Notes: a model not told the origin generated them from the letters alone. Counted from the first letter of the stretch, positions 33,786 through 42,178 are shown. The stretch: DNA of 64,000 nucleotides from VRUE01 sp963720805 (GCA_963720805.1 CAVRGT010000006.1:248001-312000), one strand, 5' to 3'. Numbers and translations: made by a program.

Positions 33786-34349
33786 CTACTCGTCCTCCGG
33801 CGGCCTGAACCCGACCGGGCGCCTTGGCCCGGCGGGCGGAGAGATCAGCTGCCGCAGGGCCTTGAAGACTTCATCCAGCTGTTCAGCGTGCTGGCCCAGC
33901 TTCGAACTCGTATCTCGTTCGAGCCGATCGAGCCTCTTCTCCAGCTCCGCGTAGCTCGACGCCGCACGGCGCAACTCGACGAACGCTCGCATGATCGCGA
34001 GGTTGACGGCGACCGCCCTCTTGCTCTTCAGAACTCCCGAGAGCATCGCCACTCCCTGCTCGGTAAAGACGTAGGGCGCATAGCGACGACCGCCCGATCC
34101 GCCGTTTGAGATCGCAATTTGCGATCTCAAAACCGCGGCCTCCTCTTTGCTCAGCTGGAACATGAAGTCCTCCGGAAAGCGGTCGCGATTCCGCTTCACC
34201 TGCTCGATAAGCCGCCTGGTTTCGACGCCGTAGAGATCAGCAAGATCCTCGTCGAGCATCACCTGCCGCCCGCGGAAGACAAAGATCCGCTTCTCGATTG
34301 CTGGAGCCGCGATTGGCTCCAGCGAATCCTCCTTCGCAGTCTGCGACAT
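33786..34349 (-). CDS. ORF6N (KilA-N-type) DNA-binding domain protein
   Basis: A 187-residue protein. Residues ~20-110 are an ORF6N domain: RIFVFRGRQVMLDEDLADLYGVETRRLIEQVKRNRDRFPEDFMFQL, then LRSQIAISNGGSGGRRYAPYVFTEQGVAMLSGVL. A coiled helix (YAELEKRLDRLERDTSSKLG) and a Pro-rich tail follow. ORF6N domains come from phages and bind DNA. The gene lies next to tRNA-Pro inside an accessory block, and two fragments of related genes lie 2.5-3 kb away. A 27-base palindrome is embedded in its coding sequence. Confidence 0.8.
   Translation of the reverse strand: MSQTAKEDSLEPIAAPAIEKRIFVFRGRQVMLDEDLADLYGVETRRLIEQVKRNRDRFPEDFMFQLSKEEAAVLRSQIAISNGGSGGRRYAPYVFTEQGVAMLSGVLKSKRAVAVNLAIMRAFVELRRAASSYAELEKRLDRLERDTSSKLGQHAEQLDEVFKALRQLISPPAGPRRPVGFRPPEDE
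34105..34131. repeat. Palindrome inside the ORF6N coding sequence
   Basis: TTTGAGATCGCAA and TTGCGATCTCAAA are perfect 13-base arms around one T. The site encodes the conserved LRSQIAIS. Related versions are at 31517-31543 (TTTGAGGTTGCAA/TTGTGACCTCAAA) and 30886-30912 in the two decayed copies. Confidence 0.7.
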
Positions 34350-34370
34350 CCGGCCAGCAATACAAACTAG

Positions 34371-34397
34371 CCGGATGCTTTTGTCTGCGGAAATCGG
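34371..34397. repeat. tRNA-Pro-linked repeat R3 (likely att-type site)
   Basis: CCGGATGCTTTTGTCTGCGG plus AAATCGG abuts and overlaps by four bases the 3' end of tRNA-Pro. R1 and R2 are upstream copies, so it may mark an integration target. Confidence 0.6.
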
Positions 34398-34467
34398 GGA
34401 GACAGGATTTGAACCTGCGACCGCTCGGCCCCCAGCCGAGTGCGCTACCAGACTGCGCCACTCCCCG
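34394..34467 (-). tRNA. tRNA-Pro (GGG)
   Basis: Acceptor CGGGGAG pairs with CTCCCCG; the anticodon stem CTCGG/CCGAG holds CTGGGGG, giving anticodon GGG; T loop GGTTCAAAT. Discriminator A, no encoded CCA. Confidence 0.93.
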
Positions 34468-34499
34468 TGGCTGATTTACGATTCTGTACGGATTCGTGC

Positions 34500-34570
34500 G
34501 CGGTGGTAGCTCAACGGTAGAGCCTCGCCCTTCCAAGGCGATGATGCGGGTTCGATTCCCGTCCGCCGCT
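34500..34570 (+). tRNA. tRNA-Gly (TCC)
   Basis: Acceptor GCGGTGG pairs with CCGCCGC (one T-G pair), anticodon loop CTTCCAA gives TCC, T loop GTTCGATTC. Discriminator T, no encoded CCA. Confidence 0.93.
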
Positions 34571-34631
34571 CTCTCTGGGCATGGCCGCCGGGGCTCAAGG
34601 CTTTGCGCCGTGAGCCGATGCAGGCTGGGTC

Positions 34632-35852
34632 ATGCCGAACCGAGCGGGGAGATCTGTTGTCGCGCTGCTTGCGCTCGTCGTGGGCCTCGGCGCGATCGCC
34701 GGCTGTGGGGGCTCCGGCGGCGATGGAAGCTCGGCCTCCTCCCCATCTGAAGCCGCCCTCGTCCCCTGGTCGCTCTTCGGTCGGGTGCCGGAGCGCACCC
34801 AGTACCTGCCGACGCGGGAGCGCTTCCTCGACCCGCCGCTGAAGCAAGCGTGGTCGATCAATACGCACGCGCTGATCGAGTTTCCGCCGGCGGTCGCGGG
34901 CGGGGTCGCCTACGTGGTCAACAAGTACGGCAACGCCAAGGCGGTGCGGCTGGGAGACCGCAAGATCCTCTGGGAACGCAACACCGACCCGAAGGATTCC
35001 GGCACGCCGACCGACGTGACCGCGCCGGTCTACTACGAAGGCAAGGTCTTCTTCGCCTTCGTCGACGGCAACGTGGTCGCGCTCGACGCCGCGAGCGGCA
35101 AGCAAGTCTGGACGCGCAAGCTCGCCGGCCACCTCGAATCCTCGCCGATGGCGGTCGGCGGCTCGCTCTACCTCGGCAGCGACGAGACCAACGTGGTCGC
35201 TCTGCGCGCCGCCGACGGCGAGGTTCTCTGGCGGTTCAACTCGCCGGGGCCAATCCGCGCCAGCCCCAGCTACCACGACGGTCGCCTCTACGTCGCCGAC
35301 TACGAGAGCTCGATGTTCTGCCTCGACGCCAAGGACGGCCGGGCGATCTGGCGCACCAACACCTCGCGGCTGCCGCCCTTCGGCCAGGGCGGCTTCTACT
35401 CCTCCCCCGCCGTCGCCTTCGGCCGGGTCTACGCCGCCCGCGACGACGGCGTCGTCTACGCCTTCGACCAGCGCACCGGCAAGGTCGAGTGGACCTTCCC
35501 GACCCACAACTTCGTCTACGGCTCGCCCGCCGTCGCCCGCGTCCCCGGCACGCCGCCCAGCGTCTACATCGGCTCCTACGACGAGCACTTCTACGCCCTC
35601 GACGCGCGCAGCGGCAAGCAGCGCTGGCGCTACGACGTCGGCGGCCCTGTGCCCGGCACGGCGACCGTGATCGGCCACACCGCCTACGTCTCGAGCTTCA
35701 AGACCAAACGGACGATCGGCATCGACGTCCGCAGCCACCGCAAGACCTTCGAGCTGAAGCAGGCCGGCTACACGCCGATGGTCTCCGACGGCCGCCGCCT
35801 CTACCTGATCGGCTACTACGAGCTGATCGGCCTGCAGCCAACCCGGCACTGA
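34632..35852 (+). CDS. PQQ-like beta-propeller lipoprotein
   Basis: A 406-residue exported lipoprotein: signal peptide with lipobox (IAGC near residue 25), a Ser/Gly linker, then repeated PQQ-propeller blades each with a G-x-(V/L)-x-A-L-D-A-x-(S/T)-G-K-x-x-W pattern (VVALDAASGKQVWTRKL, VVALRAADGEVLWRF, MFCLDAKDGRAIWRT, VYAFDQRTGKVEWTF, FYALDARSGKQRWRYD). It looks like BamB-type scaffolds but in a Gram-positive setting; no PQQ-enzyme catalytic residues are evident, so a binding or cell-surface role is more likely. Confidence 0.8.
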   Translation: MPNRAGRSVVALLALVVGLGAIAGCGGSGGDGSSASSPSEAALVPWSLFGRVPERTQYLPTRERFLDPPLKQAWSINTHALIEFPPAVAGGVAYVVNKYGNAKAVRLGDRKILWERNTDPKDSGTPTDVTAPVYYEGKVFFAFVDGNVVALDAASGKQVWTRKLAGHLESSPMAVGGSLYLGSDETNVVALRAADGEVLWRFNSPGPIRASPSYHDGRLYVADYESSMFCLDAKDGRAIWRTNTSRLPPFGQGGFYSSPAVAFGRVYAARDDGVVYAFDQRTGKVEWTFPTHNFVYGSPAVARVPGTPPSVYIGSYDEHFYALDARSGKQRWRYDVGGPVPGTATVIGHTAYVSSFKTKRTIGIDVRSHRKTFELKQAGYTPMVSDGRRLYLIGYYELIGLQPTRH

Positions 35853-35864
35853 CGCGAGCGCGGC

Positions 35865-36680
35865 TCAGTAGCCGGGCGGGTGGCGGGCGACGAAGCCCGC
35901 GGGGGGCGTGCCGGCCACGTGCCAGCGGGGGCCGCTGCCGCGGGCGTCGCCGACGGTGTCCCAGCGCAGGCCGGCGATCACGGCGTAGGCGTGGGATGCA
36001 CTGGCGTAGACGGTGATCCAGCGGCCGGGACCGGGCGCTCCCCAGCTCTCCAGAGAACCCGAGGCGAGCGGCGTGGAGAGGAAACCGCCGCCGGCGAGGG
36101 CGTAGCTGACCGCTCCCGAGCAGTCGTATCCGCGCGCGTACCAGGAGCCGTGACCGCCGCCCCATATGTAGGGACGGCCGACGATCGTGTTGGCGGCATT
36201 GATCGCGCCGGCGACGCGTTCGGGCGCGCCCGCCGGGGCGAGGGCGATGCCGCTGACGTAGGTCGCGGTCGGGTCGCCGTACTTGTTCGGGGTCGCCGGG
36301 ATGCGGGCGACGAATGGTTCGCCGCCGCTGCCCGGCGGCGGCGGGATCGGGGTGCCGTTGCTGCCGGCCGAGGCGGGCGGCAGCGGGTCGCCGGGTTTGT
36401 AGGTGCTTCCCTCCCCCGAGTACACCGATCCGGGCGCAGTCGACTCCGCGGCCACCTTCTTTGCAGTGGAGGCGCCCTCGTACTTGGCGCCGAGGTAGAC
36501 GAGGCTGCCTTCGATCGCGTCGAGCACGCCGGTGGCCTTGACCGCCGTCAGCAGGGCCTGGCTCACCGGAGCCGGATTTCTTTCGTCTGCCGCCGCTACC
36601 GGAGCCGCGAACCACAGACCGCCGACAAGCATCGTCGCGACCAGCAGTCGCAGCGCAGTCGCGGTTTGCAGCCTGCCCAT
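35865..36680 (-). CDS. NlpC/P60-like cell-wall hydrolase, paralogue 1
   Basis: A 271-residue exported protein with a signal peptide, a Ser/Pro/Gly-rich linker (residues ~85-125) and a C-terminal catalytic domain: RPYIWGGGHGSWYARGYDCSGAVSYAL with the nucleophile Cys near residue 188, ASHAYAVIAGLRWDT with the His, and GSGPRWHV. NlpC/P60 domains cut peptide bonds in peptidoglycan. Divergent from paralogue 2 with only 24 bases between start codons. Confidence 0.8.
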   Translation of the reverse strand: MGRLQTATALRLLVATMLVGGLWFAAPVAAADERNPAPVSQALLTAVKATGVLDAIEGSLVYLGAKYEGASTAKKVAAESTAPGSVYSGEGSTYKPGDPLPPASAGSNGTPIPPPPGSGGEPFVARIPATPNKYGDPTATYVSGIALAPAGAPERVAGAINAANTIVGRPYIWGGGHGSWYARGYDCSGAVSYALAGGGFLSTPLASGSLESWGAPGPGRWITVYASASHAYAVIAGLRWDTVGDARGSGPRWHVAGTPPAGFVARHPPGY

Positions 36681-36704
36681 CGCTCAGAACTGTACCCTCG
36701 CGCA

Positions 36705-37265
36705 ATGCTCGCCCGGCGATCCAGGCTCGCCCTTATCTGTCTCGCAACACTCGGCGCCTGCGCCTCGGCCGCGCCGCTTGCCGGCGCCGAACCGGCTCCC
36801 TGGGGCGCCGGTTGCATGCCGACCCCCGAAGGCGCCCTCCGCACCAGCTCCAACTGCGGAGCTGAACTCTCCAGCGGACGCGCGGTCGCTCCCGCCGGGG
36901 CCCCGGACGCCGTCAAGCGAGCGATCGCGGCGGCCAACCGGATCGACGGCAGGCCCTACGTTTGGGGCGGCGGGCACGCAAGCTTCCTCTCCCACGGCTA
37001 CGACTGCTCAGGTGCGGTCAGCTACGTCTTGCACGCCGCCGGCCTGCTCGACCAGACGATGGTCTCCGGCCAGCTCGCCTACTGGGGCGCGGGCGGCCTC
37101 GGCCGCTGGATCACCGTCTACGCCAACAACGAGCACGTCTTCATGGTGATCGCCGGCCTGCGCTTCGACACCCGCGATGACCCGCCGGGCGTCAACGGCC
37201 CGCGCTGGCACCGGGCCAAAGTGGAACCGCCCCGCTTCGCGGCGCGCCACCCCAGCGGCCTCTGA
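36705..37265 (+). CDS. NlpC/P60-like cell-wall hydrolase, paralogue 2
   Basis: A 186-residue exported protein. Signal peptide MLARRSRLALICLATLGACASAAPLAGAE, then the same catalytic core as its neighbour: RPYVWGGGHASFLSHGYDCSGAVSYVL and NEHVFMVIAGLRFDT. It lacks the long linker of paralogue 1. ATG 36705 has no visible Shine-Dalgarno and may be leaderless. Confidence 0.75.
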   Translation: MLARRSRLALICLATLGACASAAPLAGAEPAPWGAGCMPTPEGALRTSSNCGAELSSGRAVAPAGAPDAVKRAIAAANRIDGRPYVWGGGHASFLSHGYDCSGAVSYVLHAAGLLDQTMVSGQLAYWGAGGLGRWITVYANNEHVFMVIAGLRFDTRDDPPGVNGPRWHRAKVEPPRFAARHPSGL

Positions 37266-37266
37266 C

Positions 37267-38073
37267 CTACTCGACCAGGAAGCGCGTCGGCACGAAGGTC
37301 TGGGTGTCGACCGGCGGTCGCGCGTAGGCGCGCTCCTGGCGCGGCGGCAGCTCGACCTTCTCGGCCGGCACCGACTCGTAGGGGACCCGTTCGAGCAGGT
37401 GGCTGATCAGGTTGAGCCGGGCGGTGCGCTTGTCGTCGGCCTCGACCACGAACCAGGGCGAGTCCTTGGTGTCGGTGTAGGCGAACATCTCGTCCTTGGC
37501 CTCGGCGTAGTCGACCCAGCGCGCCCGTGCCTCGAGGTCCATCGGGCTCAGCTTCCACTGCTTGGCGGGGTCCTCGATGCGGGCCTCGAAGCGGCGCTCC
37601 TGCTCCTCGTCGGAGATCGAGAGCCAGTACTTGACCAGGATCAACCCCGAGCGCATCAGGATCCGCTCGAAGCTCGGGGTCGAGCGCATGAACTCCTGGT
37701 ACTCGCCCTCGCTGCAGAACCCCATCACCCGCTCGACCCCGGCGCGGTTGTACCAGCTGCGATCGAAGAGGACCATCTCGCCGCCGGCAGGCAGGTGGGC
37801 AACGTAGCGCTGGAAGTACCACTCGCTGCGCTCCCGCTCGGTCGGCACGCCGAGCGCGACGGTGCGCACCACGCGCGAGTTGGTCCGCTCGGCGATCCGC
37901 TTGATCACGCCGCCCTTGCCGGCGGTGTCGCGACCCTCAAAGAGGACCGCGACCCTCAGCCCGGCGTGGACGATCCATTCCTGCAGGCGGACGAGCTCCC
38001 CCTGCAGGCGGGCCAGCTCCTTCTCGTACTGCTTCCTGGAGAGGACCTTGGGCGAGTCGCCGTCATGCGTCAC
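37267..38073 (-). CDS. ppk2: Polyphosphate kinase 2
   Basis: A 268-residue PPK2. Walker A FEGRDTAGKGG near residues 45-55, Walker B MVLFDRSWYNRAG near 110-122 and the lid RRFEARIEDPAKQWKLSPMD near 170-190 are intact, as in single-domain class I PPK2 enzymes that use polyphosphate to phosphorylate nucleotides. GTG 38073 follows a GGGGGAA stretch. The frame extends far upstream, but that part is a shadow of the convergent secreted-protein gene. Nucleotide preference cannot be read off. Confidence 0.9.
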   Translation of the reverse strand: MTHDGDSPKVLSRKQYEKELARLQGELVRLQEWIVHAGLRVAVLFEGRDTAGKGGVIKRIAERTNSRVVRTVALGVPTERERSEWYFQRYVAHLPAGGEMVLFDRSWYNRAGVERVMGFCSEGEYQEFMRSTPSFERILMRSGLILVKYWLSISDEEQERRFEARIEDPAKQWKLSPMDLEARARWVDYAEAKDEMFAYTDTKDSPWFVVEADDKRTARLNLISHLLERVPYESVPAEKVELPPRQERAYARPPVDTQTFVPTRFLVE

Positions 38074-38208
38074 TTCCCCCAGCCTAAGCCGAAGGCAGGA
38101 AGCGCGGGCGCTCGGGCCGCTGTCAGCCTGCTGACAGCGGCAAGCATCCCCCTGCCTGACCGCGTGTCGCCGCAGTACAAGGTCAAATTCGACGACAGGG
38201 GGAGAACC

Positions 38209-38625
38209 ATGATTCGACGAATCGCAGTGAGCGCAGTGCTCGCCTGCCTGGTGGTCGCGGCGCTTGCGAGCGCGCCCACCGAGGCGGCGACCAAGGCCGG
38301 AAATGCGACGCTGCTCAAGGGCCGGACCGGTCAGCACCACCGGGTCAAGCTGAAGCTGCAGCAGCGCTCGCTGAAGCTGCTTCGCTTTGACATCGAACTG
38401 CACTGCCACGACGGCAGCATCCTGATCGACGAAGAGAGCGGCTTCGTGCGGACCCCGTTCCGTCACGGTGGCAGCTTCAGCGAAGTGCAGACCGGGTCGA
38501 CCGACACGGTGATGATCCGCGGCCAGGTGCGCGGCAAGGGCGTCAAGGGCCGCTTGCGGGTGAAGGACCGCCTCGGAAAGAGCAAGTGCGACTCCCACTG
38601 GGTACGGTTCACGGCGCAACATTGA
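38209..38625 (+). CDS. Small secreted protein of unknown function
   Basis: A 138-residue protein: signal peptide MIRRIAVSAVLACLVVAALASAPTEA, then a basic beta-rich domain (KLQQRSLKLLRFDIELHCHDGSILIDEESGF, VMIRGQVRGKGVKGRLRVKDR). Two Cys (HCHDG, SKCDS) could form a disulfide. GGGGGAGAACC precedes ATG 38209. I do not recognise the family. Confidence 0.65.
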   Translation: MIRRIAVSAVLACLVVAALASAPTEAATKAGNATLLKGRTGQHHRVKLKLQQRSLKLLRFDIELHCHDGSILIDEESGFVRTPFRHGGSFSEVQTGSTDTVMIRGQVRGKGVKGRLRVKDRLGKSKCDSHWVRFTAQH

Positions 38626-38654
38626 TGTCAGCAATGAGTTAAGACTTAACGAGC

Positions 38655-38785
38655 AAAAGCAAATGCCCAATCCCCGGCTCTGCCGGGGAGCGGGGGACCC
38701 ATGTTTTCGGGGCGAGCCCACCTTCGGGTGGGGGCGCAGGCTCCTTCAGCGCCAGCCCGTCAGCTAACCCCGTCGGCCGACGAAG
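38655..38785 (+). ncRNA. c-di-AMP (ydaO/yuaA) riboswitch
   Basis: The leader of the NlpC/P60 gene has the order of a ydaO-yuaA element: AAATGCCCAATCCCCGG, a CCCCGG/CCGGGG stem, GCGGGGGACCCA, GGGGCGAGCCCACC, and the diagnostic 3' block AGCCCGTCAGCTAACCCCG followed by GTCGGCCGACGAAGGAGG. In actinobacteria this class controls cell-wall hydrolase genes and binds cyclic di-AMP. The 3' helix lies just before the Shine-Dalgarno and the ATG at 38795, so control of translation or of an overlapping terminator is possible. Confidence 0.85.
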
Positions 38786-38794
38786 GAGGAATCG

Positions 38795-39364
38795 ATGTCG
38801 ATCGCCCGCAGGGCGGCTTCCCATGCCGCCGGCTGCACAGTGCTCGCCGCGCTCACCGCGGCGATTTTTGCCGTCCAGCCCCCGGATCGAGCCTGGGCAC
38901 GGAGCGCCCCGGGCGGCATTGCCGCCGCCGAGCTCGAACCGACGCCCGCCCCCAGCGGCGCCGCCGCGCTGATCCGCGGCCGCGCGGTCGCACCCACCGA
39001 CGCGCCGAGCGCCGTGCGCCAGGTGATCGCGGCCGCCAACCGAATCCGCACCAGGCCCTACGTCTGGGGCGGTGGCCACGGTCGCTGGTGGGACCGTGGC
39101 TATGACTGCTCGGGCGCGGTCAGCTACGCCCTGCACGGCGGTCGGCTGATCGACAGCCCGCTGCCGTCGGGGCCGATGACCCACTGGGGCGACCCGGGCC
39201 CCGGCAGCTGGATCACCGTCTACGCCAACGGCGGCCACGCCTACGCGGTGATCGCCGGCCTGCGGTGGGACACTTCGGGAGACACAAATGGCAGCGGCCC
39301 GCGCTGGCATGTGGAGATGGCGAGCGCGCGCGGCTTCGTCGCCCGCCACCCGGAGGGATATTGA
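38795..39364 (+). CDS. NlpC/P60-like cell-wall hydrolase, paralogue 3 (riboswitch-controlled)
   Basis: A 189-residue exported protein: signal peptide to about residue 36 (ending DRAWA), then RPYVWGGGHGRWWDRGYDCSGAVSYAL with the catalytic Cys, and GGHAYAVIAGLRWDTSGDTNGSGPRWHV with the His. It is the only one of three local paralogues with a c-di-AMP riboswitch in its leader, which ties wall turnover to c-di-AMP level. AGGAGG precedes ATG 38795. Its stop overlaps the next start (TTGA). Confidence 0.85.
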   Translation: MSIARRAASHAAGCTVLAALTAAIFAVQPPDRAWARSAPGGIAAAELEPTPAPSGAAALIRGRAVAPTDAPSAVRQVIAAANRIRTRPYVWGGGHGRWWDRGYDCSGAVSYALHGGRLIDSPLPSGPMTHWGDPGPGSWITVYANGGHAYAVIAGLRWDTSGDTNGSGPRWHVEMASARGFVARHPEGY

Positions 39365-39993
39365 GCAACCACAGCGGCATCCCGGCACAGCTCCCCGAGA
39401 TCGGCCTCGAGCCCGGCCCCTGGGAGCTGCCCGACCACGGCAGCGACGAGCTCGGTTACTTCGTCCTCGCCGGGATGCTGCTGCGGCGGGTCAAGGTCGA
39501 GGGCGGGCGCAGCGTCGAGCTGCTGGGAGTGGGTGACCTGCTCCTGCCCTGGCGCGAGGAGCGCGCCTCCTTCTCGCACTCGGAGTGGGACGTGGTCGAC
39601 CAGACCCGCCTCGCCGTCCTCGACCTGCGGCCCAAATCGCCGCACCTGCAATCGCCGCAGATCGTCGCGGCGATCGCGACGCGAGCGGTCGACCGCTCGC
39701 GGGCGCTCGCCCTGCAGTCGGCGATCATGAGCATCGTCGGCATCGAGGAACGGTTGCGGGCGCTGCTCTGGGCCTTCGCCGAGCGCTGGGGCCGAGTGCT
39801 CCCCGAGGGCATCGAGATCGAGGTCAACGTGCCGCAGGCCGTGCTCGCCGAGATGGTCGGGGCGCGGCGGCCAACCGTCAGCCTCGCCCTCGGCAGCCTC
39901 TGCGAGCGCGGCCTGCTGGTCGCGCCCGGACCCGGACGCTGGATCCTGCAGGGCGAGCCGCCCGCGGTGGTCGCGACGGCGGCGACTGCCTGA
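39361..39993 (+). CDS. Crp/Fnr-family transcriptional regulator
   Basis: A 210-residue protein from TTG 39361. The N-terminal half resembles a degenerate cNMP-binding jelly roll (LAGMLLRRVKVEGGRSVELLGVGDLLLPWREE), and the C-terminal half has a winged helix VNVPQAVLAEMVGARRPTVSLALGSLCERGLLV. The cyclic-nucleotide-binding residues are not clear and no Fnr-type Cys are present. It overlaps the hydrolase stop, so it is under the same riboswitch leader. Confidence 0.75.
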   Translation: MSNHSGIPAQLPEIGLEPGPWELPDHGSDELGYFVLAGMLLRRVKVEGGRSVELLGVGDLLLPWREERASFSHSEWDVVDQTRLAVLDLRPKSPHLQSPQIVAAIATRAVDRSRALALQSAIMSIVGIEERLRALLWAFAERWGRVLPEGIEIEVNVPQAVLAEMVGARRPTVSLALGSLCERGLLVAPGPGRWILQGEPPAVVATAATA

Positions 39994-39994
39994 G

Positions 39995-41774
39995 CTATCG
40001 GCGGGCGGCCGCCCGCCGGGCCGAGTAGGCGCGCAATACGTCGCGGTGGTCGATCCAGCCGACGAGCGCCCGGGACCCGTCGGCGAGGACGGGAAGGGCC
40101 CCGCGGTCGCCGTCGGCGAGCATCTCGATCGCCTCGCCGAGCTCCTGGCCGCGATGCAGCTCGGGGACCGCCTGGGCCAGCGAGCCGGCCGTCGCTTCGC
40201 CGCCGGCAGCCGCTTCGCGCTCGATGTCGGCGGCTTCGACCACGCCGAGCAGCGCCCCGGAGGCGTCGAGGACCGGCAGCACCGCCTCCCAGCCGGAGGC
40301 GAAGCGGGCGGCGACCTCGTCGAGGCGCTCCTCGGCGCCCAGCGGCCGCGGCGCCTCCCGCATCGCCGCCTCGACCGCGACCCCGGCCAGCGGCCCGGCG
40401 AGTGCCGGGCGCTCGATGTCGATGCCCCGTCGCTTCAGCTTCAGGGTGTAGATCGATGAGGCCGAGAGCCGGCGGCTGACGCCGGTGGCGATGACCACGG
40501 CCAGCATCAGCGGCAGGATGATCGAGTAGTCGCCGGTCAGCTCGAAGACAATCAGGACGGCGGTGATCGGCGCCCGGCCGGCCGCCGCGAACACCGCGCC
40601 CATCCCGACCAGGCCGTAGGCGCCCGCCCCGGCGGTCGCGGCCGGCAGCAGCGTCGTGAGCGCCGAGGCCGAAGGCGCTGCCGAGCATCGCCCCCATGAA
40701 GAGCGAGGGGGCGAAGACGCCGCCGGAGCCGCCGATCGCCATCGTCAGGCTCGTCGCCACGACCTTGCCGAGCAGGAAGGCAACCAGGAGGCCGACGGCG
40801 TACTCGCCGTCGATCGCGTTTTCGAGCACCGGGTAGCCGACCCCGTACATCTCCGGCAGGACGAGGAGCACGGTGCCGAGCAGGAGCCCGCCGGCCGCCG
40901 GCCGCAGCCATTCGGGCCCGCGCCAGATCCGGTCGGCCAAGTCCTCGGCGCCGTAGAGGGTGCGGATGAAGGCGACCCCGACCGCGGCGGCGAGCAGGCC
41001 GAGGATCGCGTAGAGCGGGTACTCGGCCACCGAGACGACGTGGAAGCCGGGCAGACTGAGGAAGGCGGCGGAGCCGAAGGCGAGCTGGCCGACCGCGGTC
41101 GCGACCACGGCGCTGAGCACGACGAGGCCGAAGGAGCGGGTCTGGAAGTCGCGCAGGATCAGCTCGAGGGCGAAGAAGACGCCGGCGATCGGAGCGTTGA
41201 AGGTGGCGCCGATGCCGCCCGCCGCGCCGCAGGCGACGAGCAGGCGCAGGTCCTGAGCGGAGAGGCGGCTGAGCCGGCCGGCGGCCGAGCCGATCGCCGA
41301 GCCGATCTGGACGATCGGGCCCTCGCGCCCGACCGAGCCGCCGGCGCCGATGCAGAGGGCCGAGGCCAAGGACTTGACGATCGGGACCCGGCCGCGGATG
41401 CGGCCCTCGTTGCGATGGACGGCGAGCATCACCTCGGGCACGCCGTGCCCACGGGCCTCGGGCGCGAAGCGGGTGACCAGCGGGCCGTAGAGCAGGCCCC
41501 CGACCACGGGGATGACCAGGACCACGAAGGGGCCGAGCAGCGGCAGGTGCGGGTTGCTGAAGTGCCCGAGCGCGCTGGGATCTTCGTGCCCGCTGAACAG
41601 CTCGGTGAAGCCGACGATCAGGTAGCGGAAGGCGATCGCGCCGAGGCCGGCACCGGCGCCGGTGAGGAGCGCGAGGGCAACCAGCAGACCCGGTTCGCCG
41701 CCAAGCCGCTCGCGCACACGGGTGAGCAGATGGGCAGGCGCAAGGCCGGCGCCGCCCTCGATCGTCGAAGACAT
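39995..41774 (-). pseudogene. ClC-type chloride channel/antiporter with CBS pair, one frameshift
   Basis: From ATG 41774 a ClC core is read: GAGGSVGREGPIVQIGSAIGSAAG near residue 146 (gating Glu present), GATFNAPIAGVFFALELILRD, GSGGVFAPSLFMGAMLGSAFG. Near 40669 an extra base changes the frame; in the next frame GMGAVFAAAGRAPITAVLIVFELTGDY and two CBS motifs (AVLPVLDASGALLGVVEAADIE, ALPVLADGSRALVGWIDHRDVLRA) complete the protein to 39995. Only one indel in about 590 codons suggests sequence error; the gene is probably intact in the organism. Confidence 0.8.
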
Positions 41775-41923
41775 CGACCGAGCCTATGAACTGGGCGGCG
41801 CCGCGCAGGCCCCAAAAGCCCGCATCCCGGCCCGTCTGTTAGATCGCTGACAGCCGACGCTCAGGCCCGGCACCCGCAGGTCCCGGGGCGACGGCCGGGC
41901 TCGCAAACAGAGAGGATGCGCCA

Positions 41924-42178
41924 ATGCCCAATCCCCACCGCCCCAAAAAACGCGCCGAGCCAGTCGACCATGGCTGGCTGATCTCGTTCGGCTGTAAAAC
42001 GGCCGGCAAGCTGATGCGGCTCAAGGTCGACACCGACCCGGCCTCCGACACGCGGCCGATCGAGGTCCCCTGCCCCTGCGGCGAGACCCACCGCGTGATC
42101 GTCTCGCCCTACCGCCGCCGCCGCACCGCCGACGAACCCTTCGACCTCGAGGTAAAAACGCTCGACGAGCTGCGCTGA
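41924..42178 (+). CDS. Small protein with CPC motif
   Basis: An 84-residue protein, MPNPHRPKKRAEPVDHGW, with Cys at FGCKTAGK and VPCPCGETHRV. Three Cys and a His could hold a zinc ion. GAGAGGA lies about eight bases before the ATG. No family recognised. Confidence 0.55.
   Translation: MPNPHRPKKRAEPVDHGWLISFGCKTAGKLMRLKVDTDPASDTRPIEVPCPCGETHRVIVSPYRRRRTADEPFDLEVKTLDELR

Noticed and set aside
34498..35849. A 457-codon minus-strand frame opposite the propeller lipoprotein
   Set aside because: Antisense shadow with Arg/Gly/Ala/Val bias; the plus-strand protein has a lipobox and regular blades.
37267..38721. PPK2 extended N-terminally to 484 residues
   Set aside because: The upstream part is antisense to the secreted-protein gene at 38209-38625 and has no family similarity; GTG 38073 gives the normal PPK2 length.
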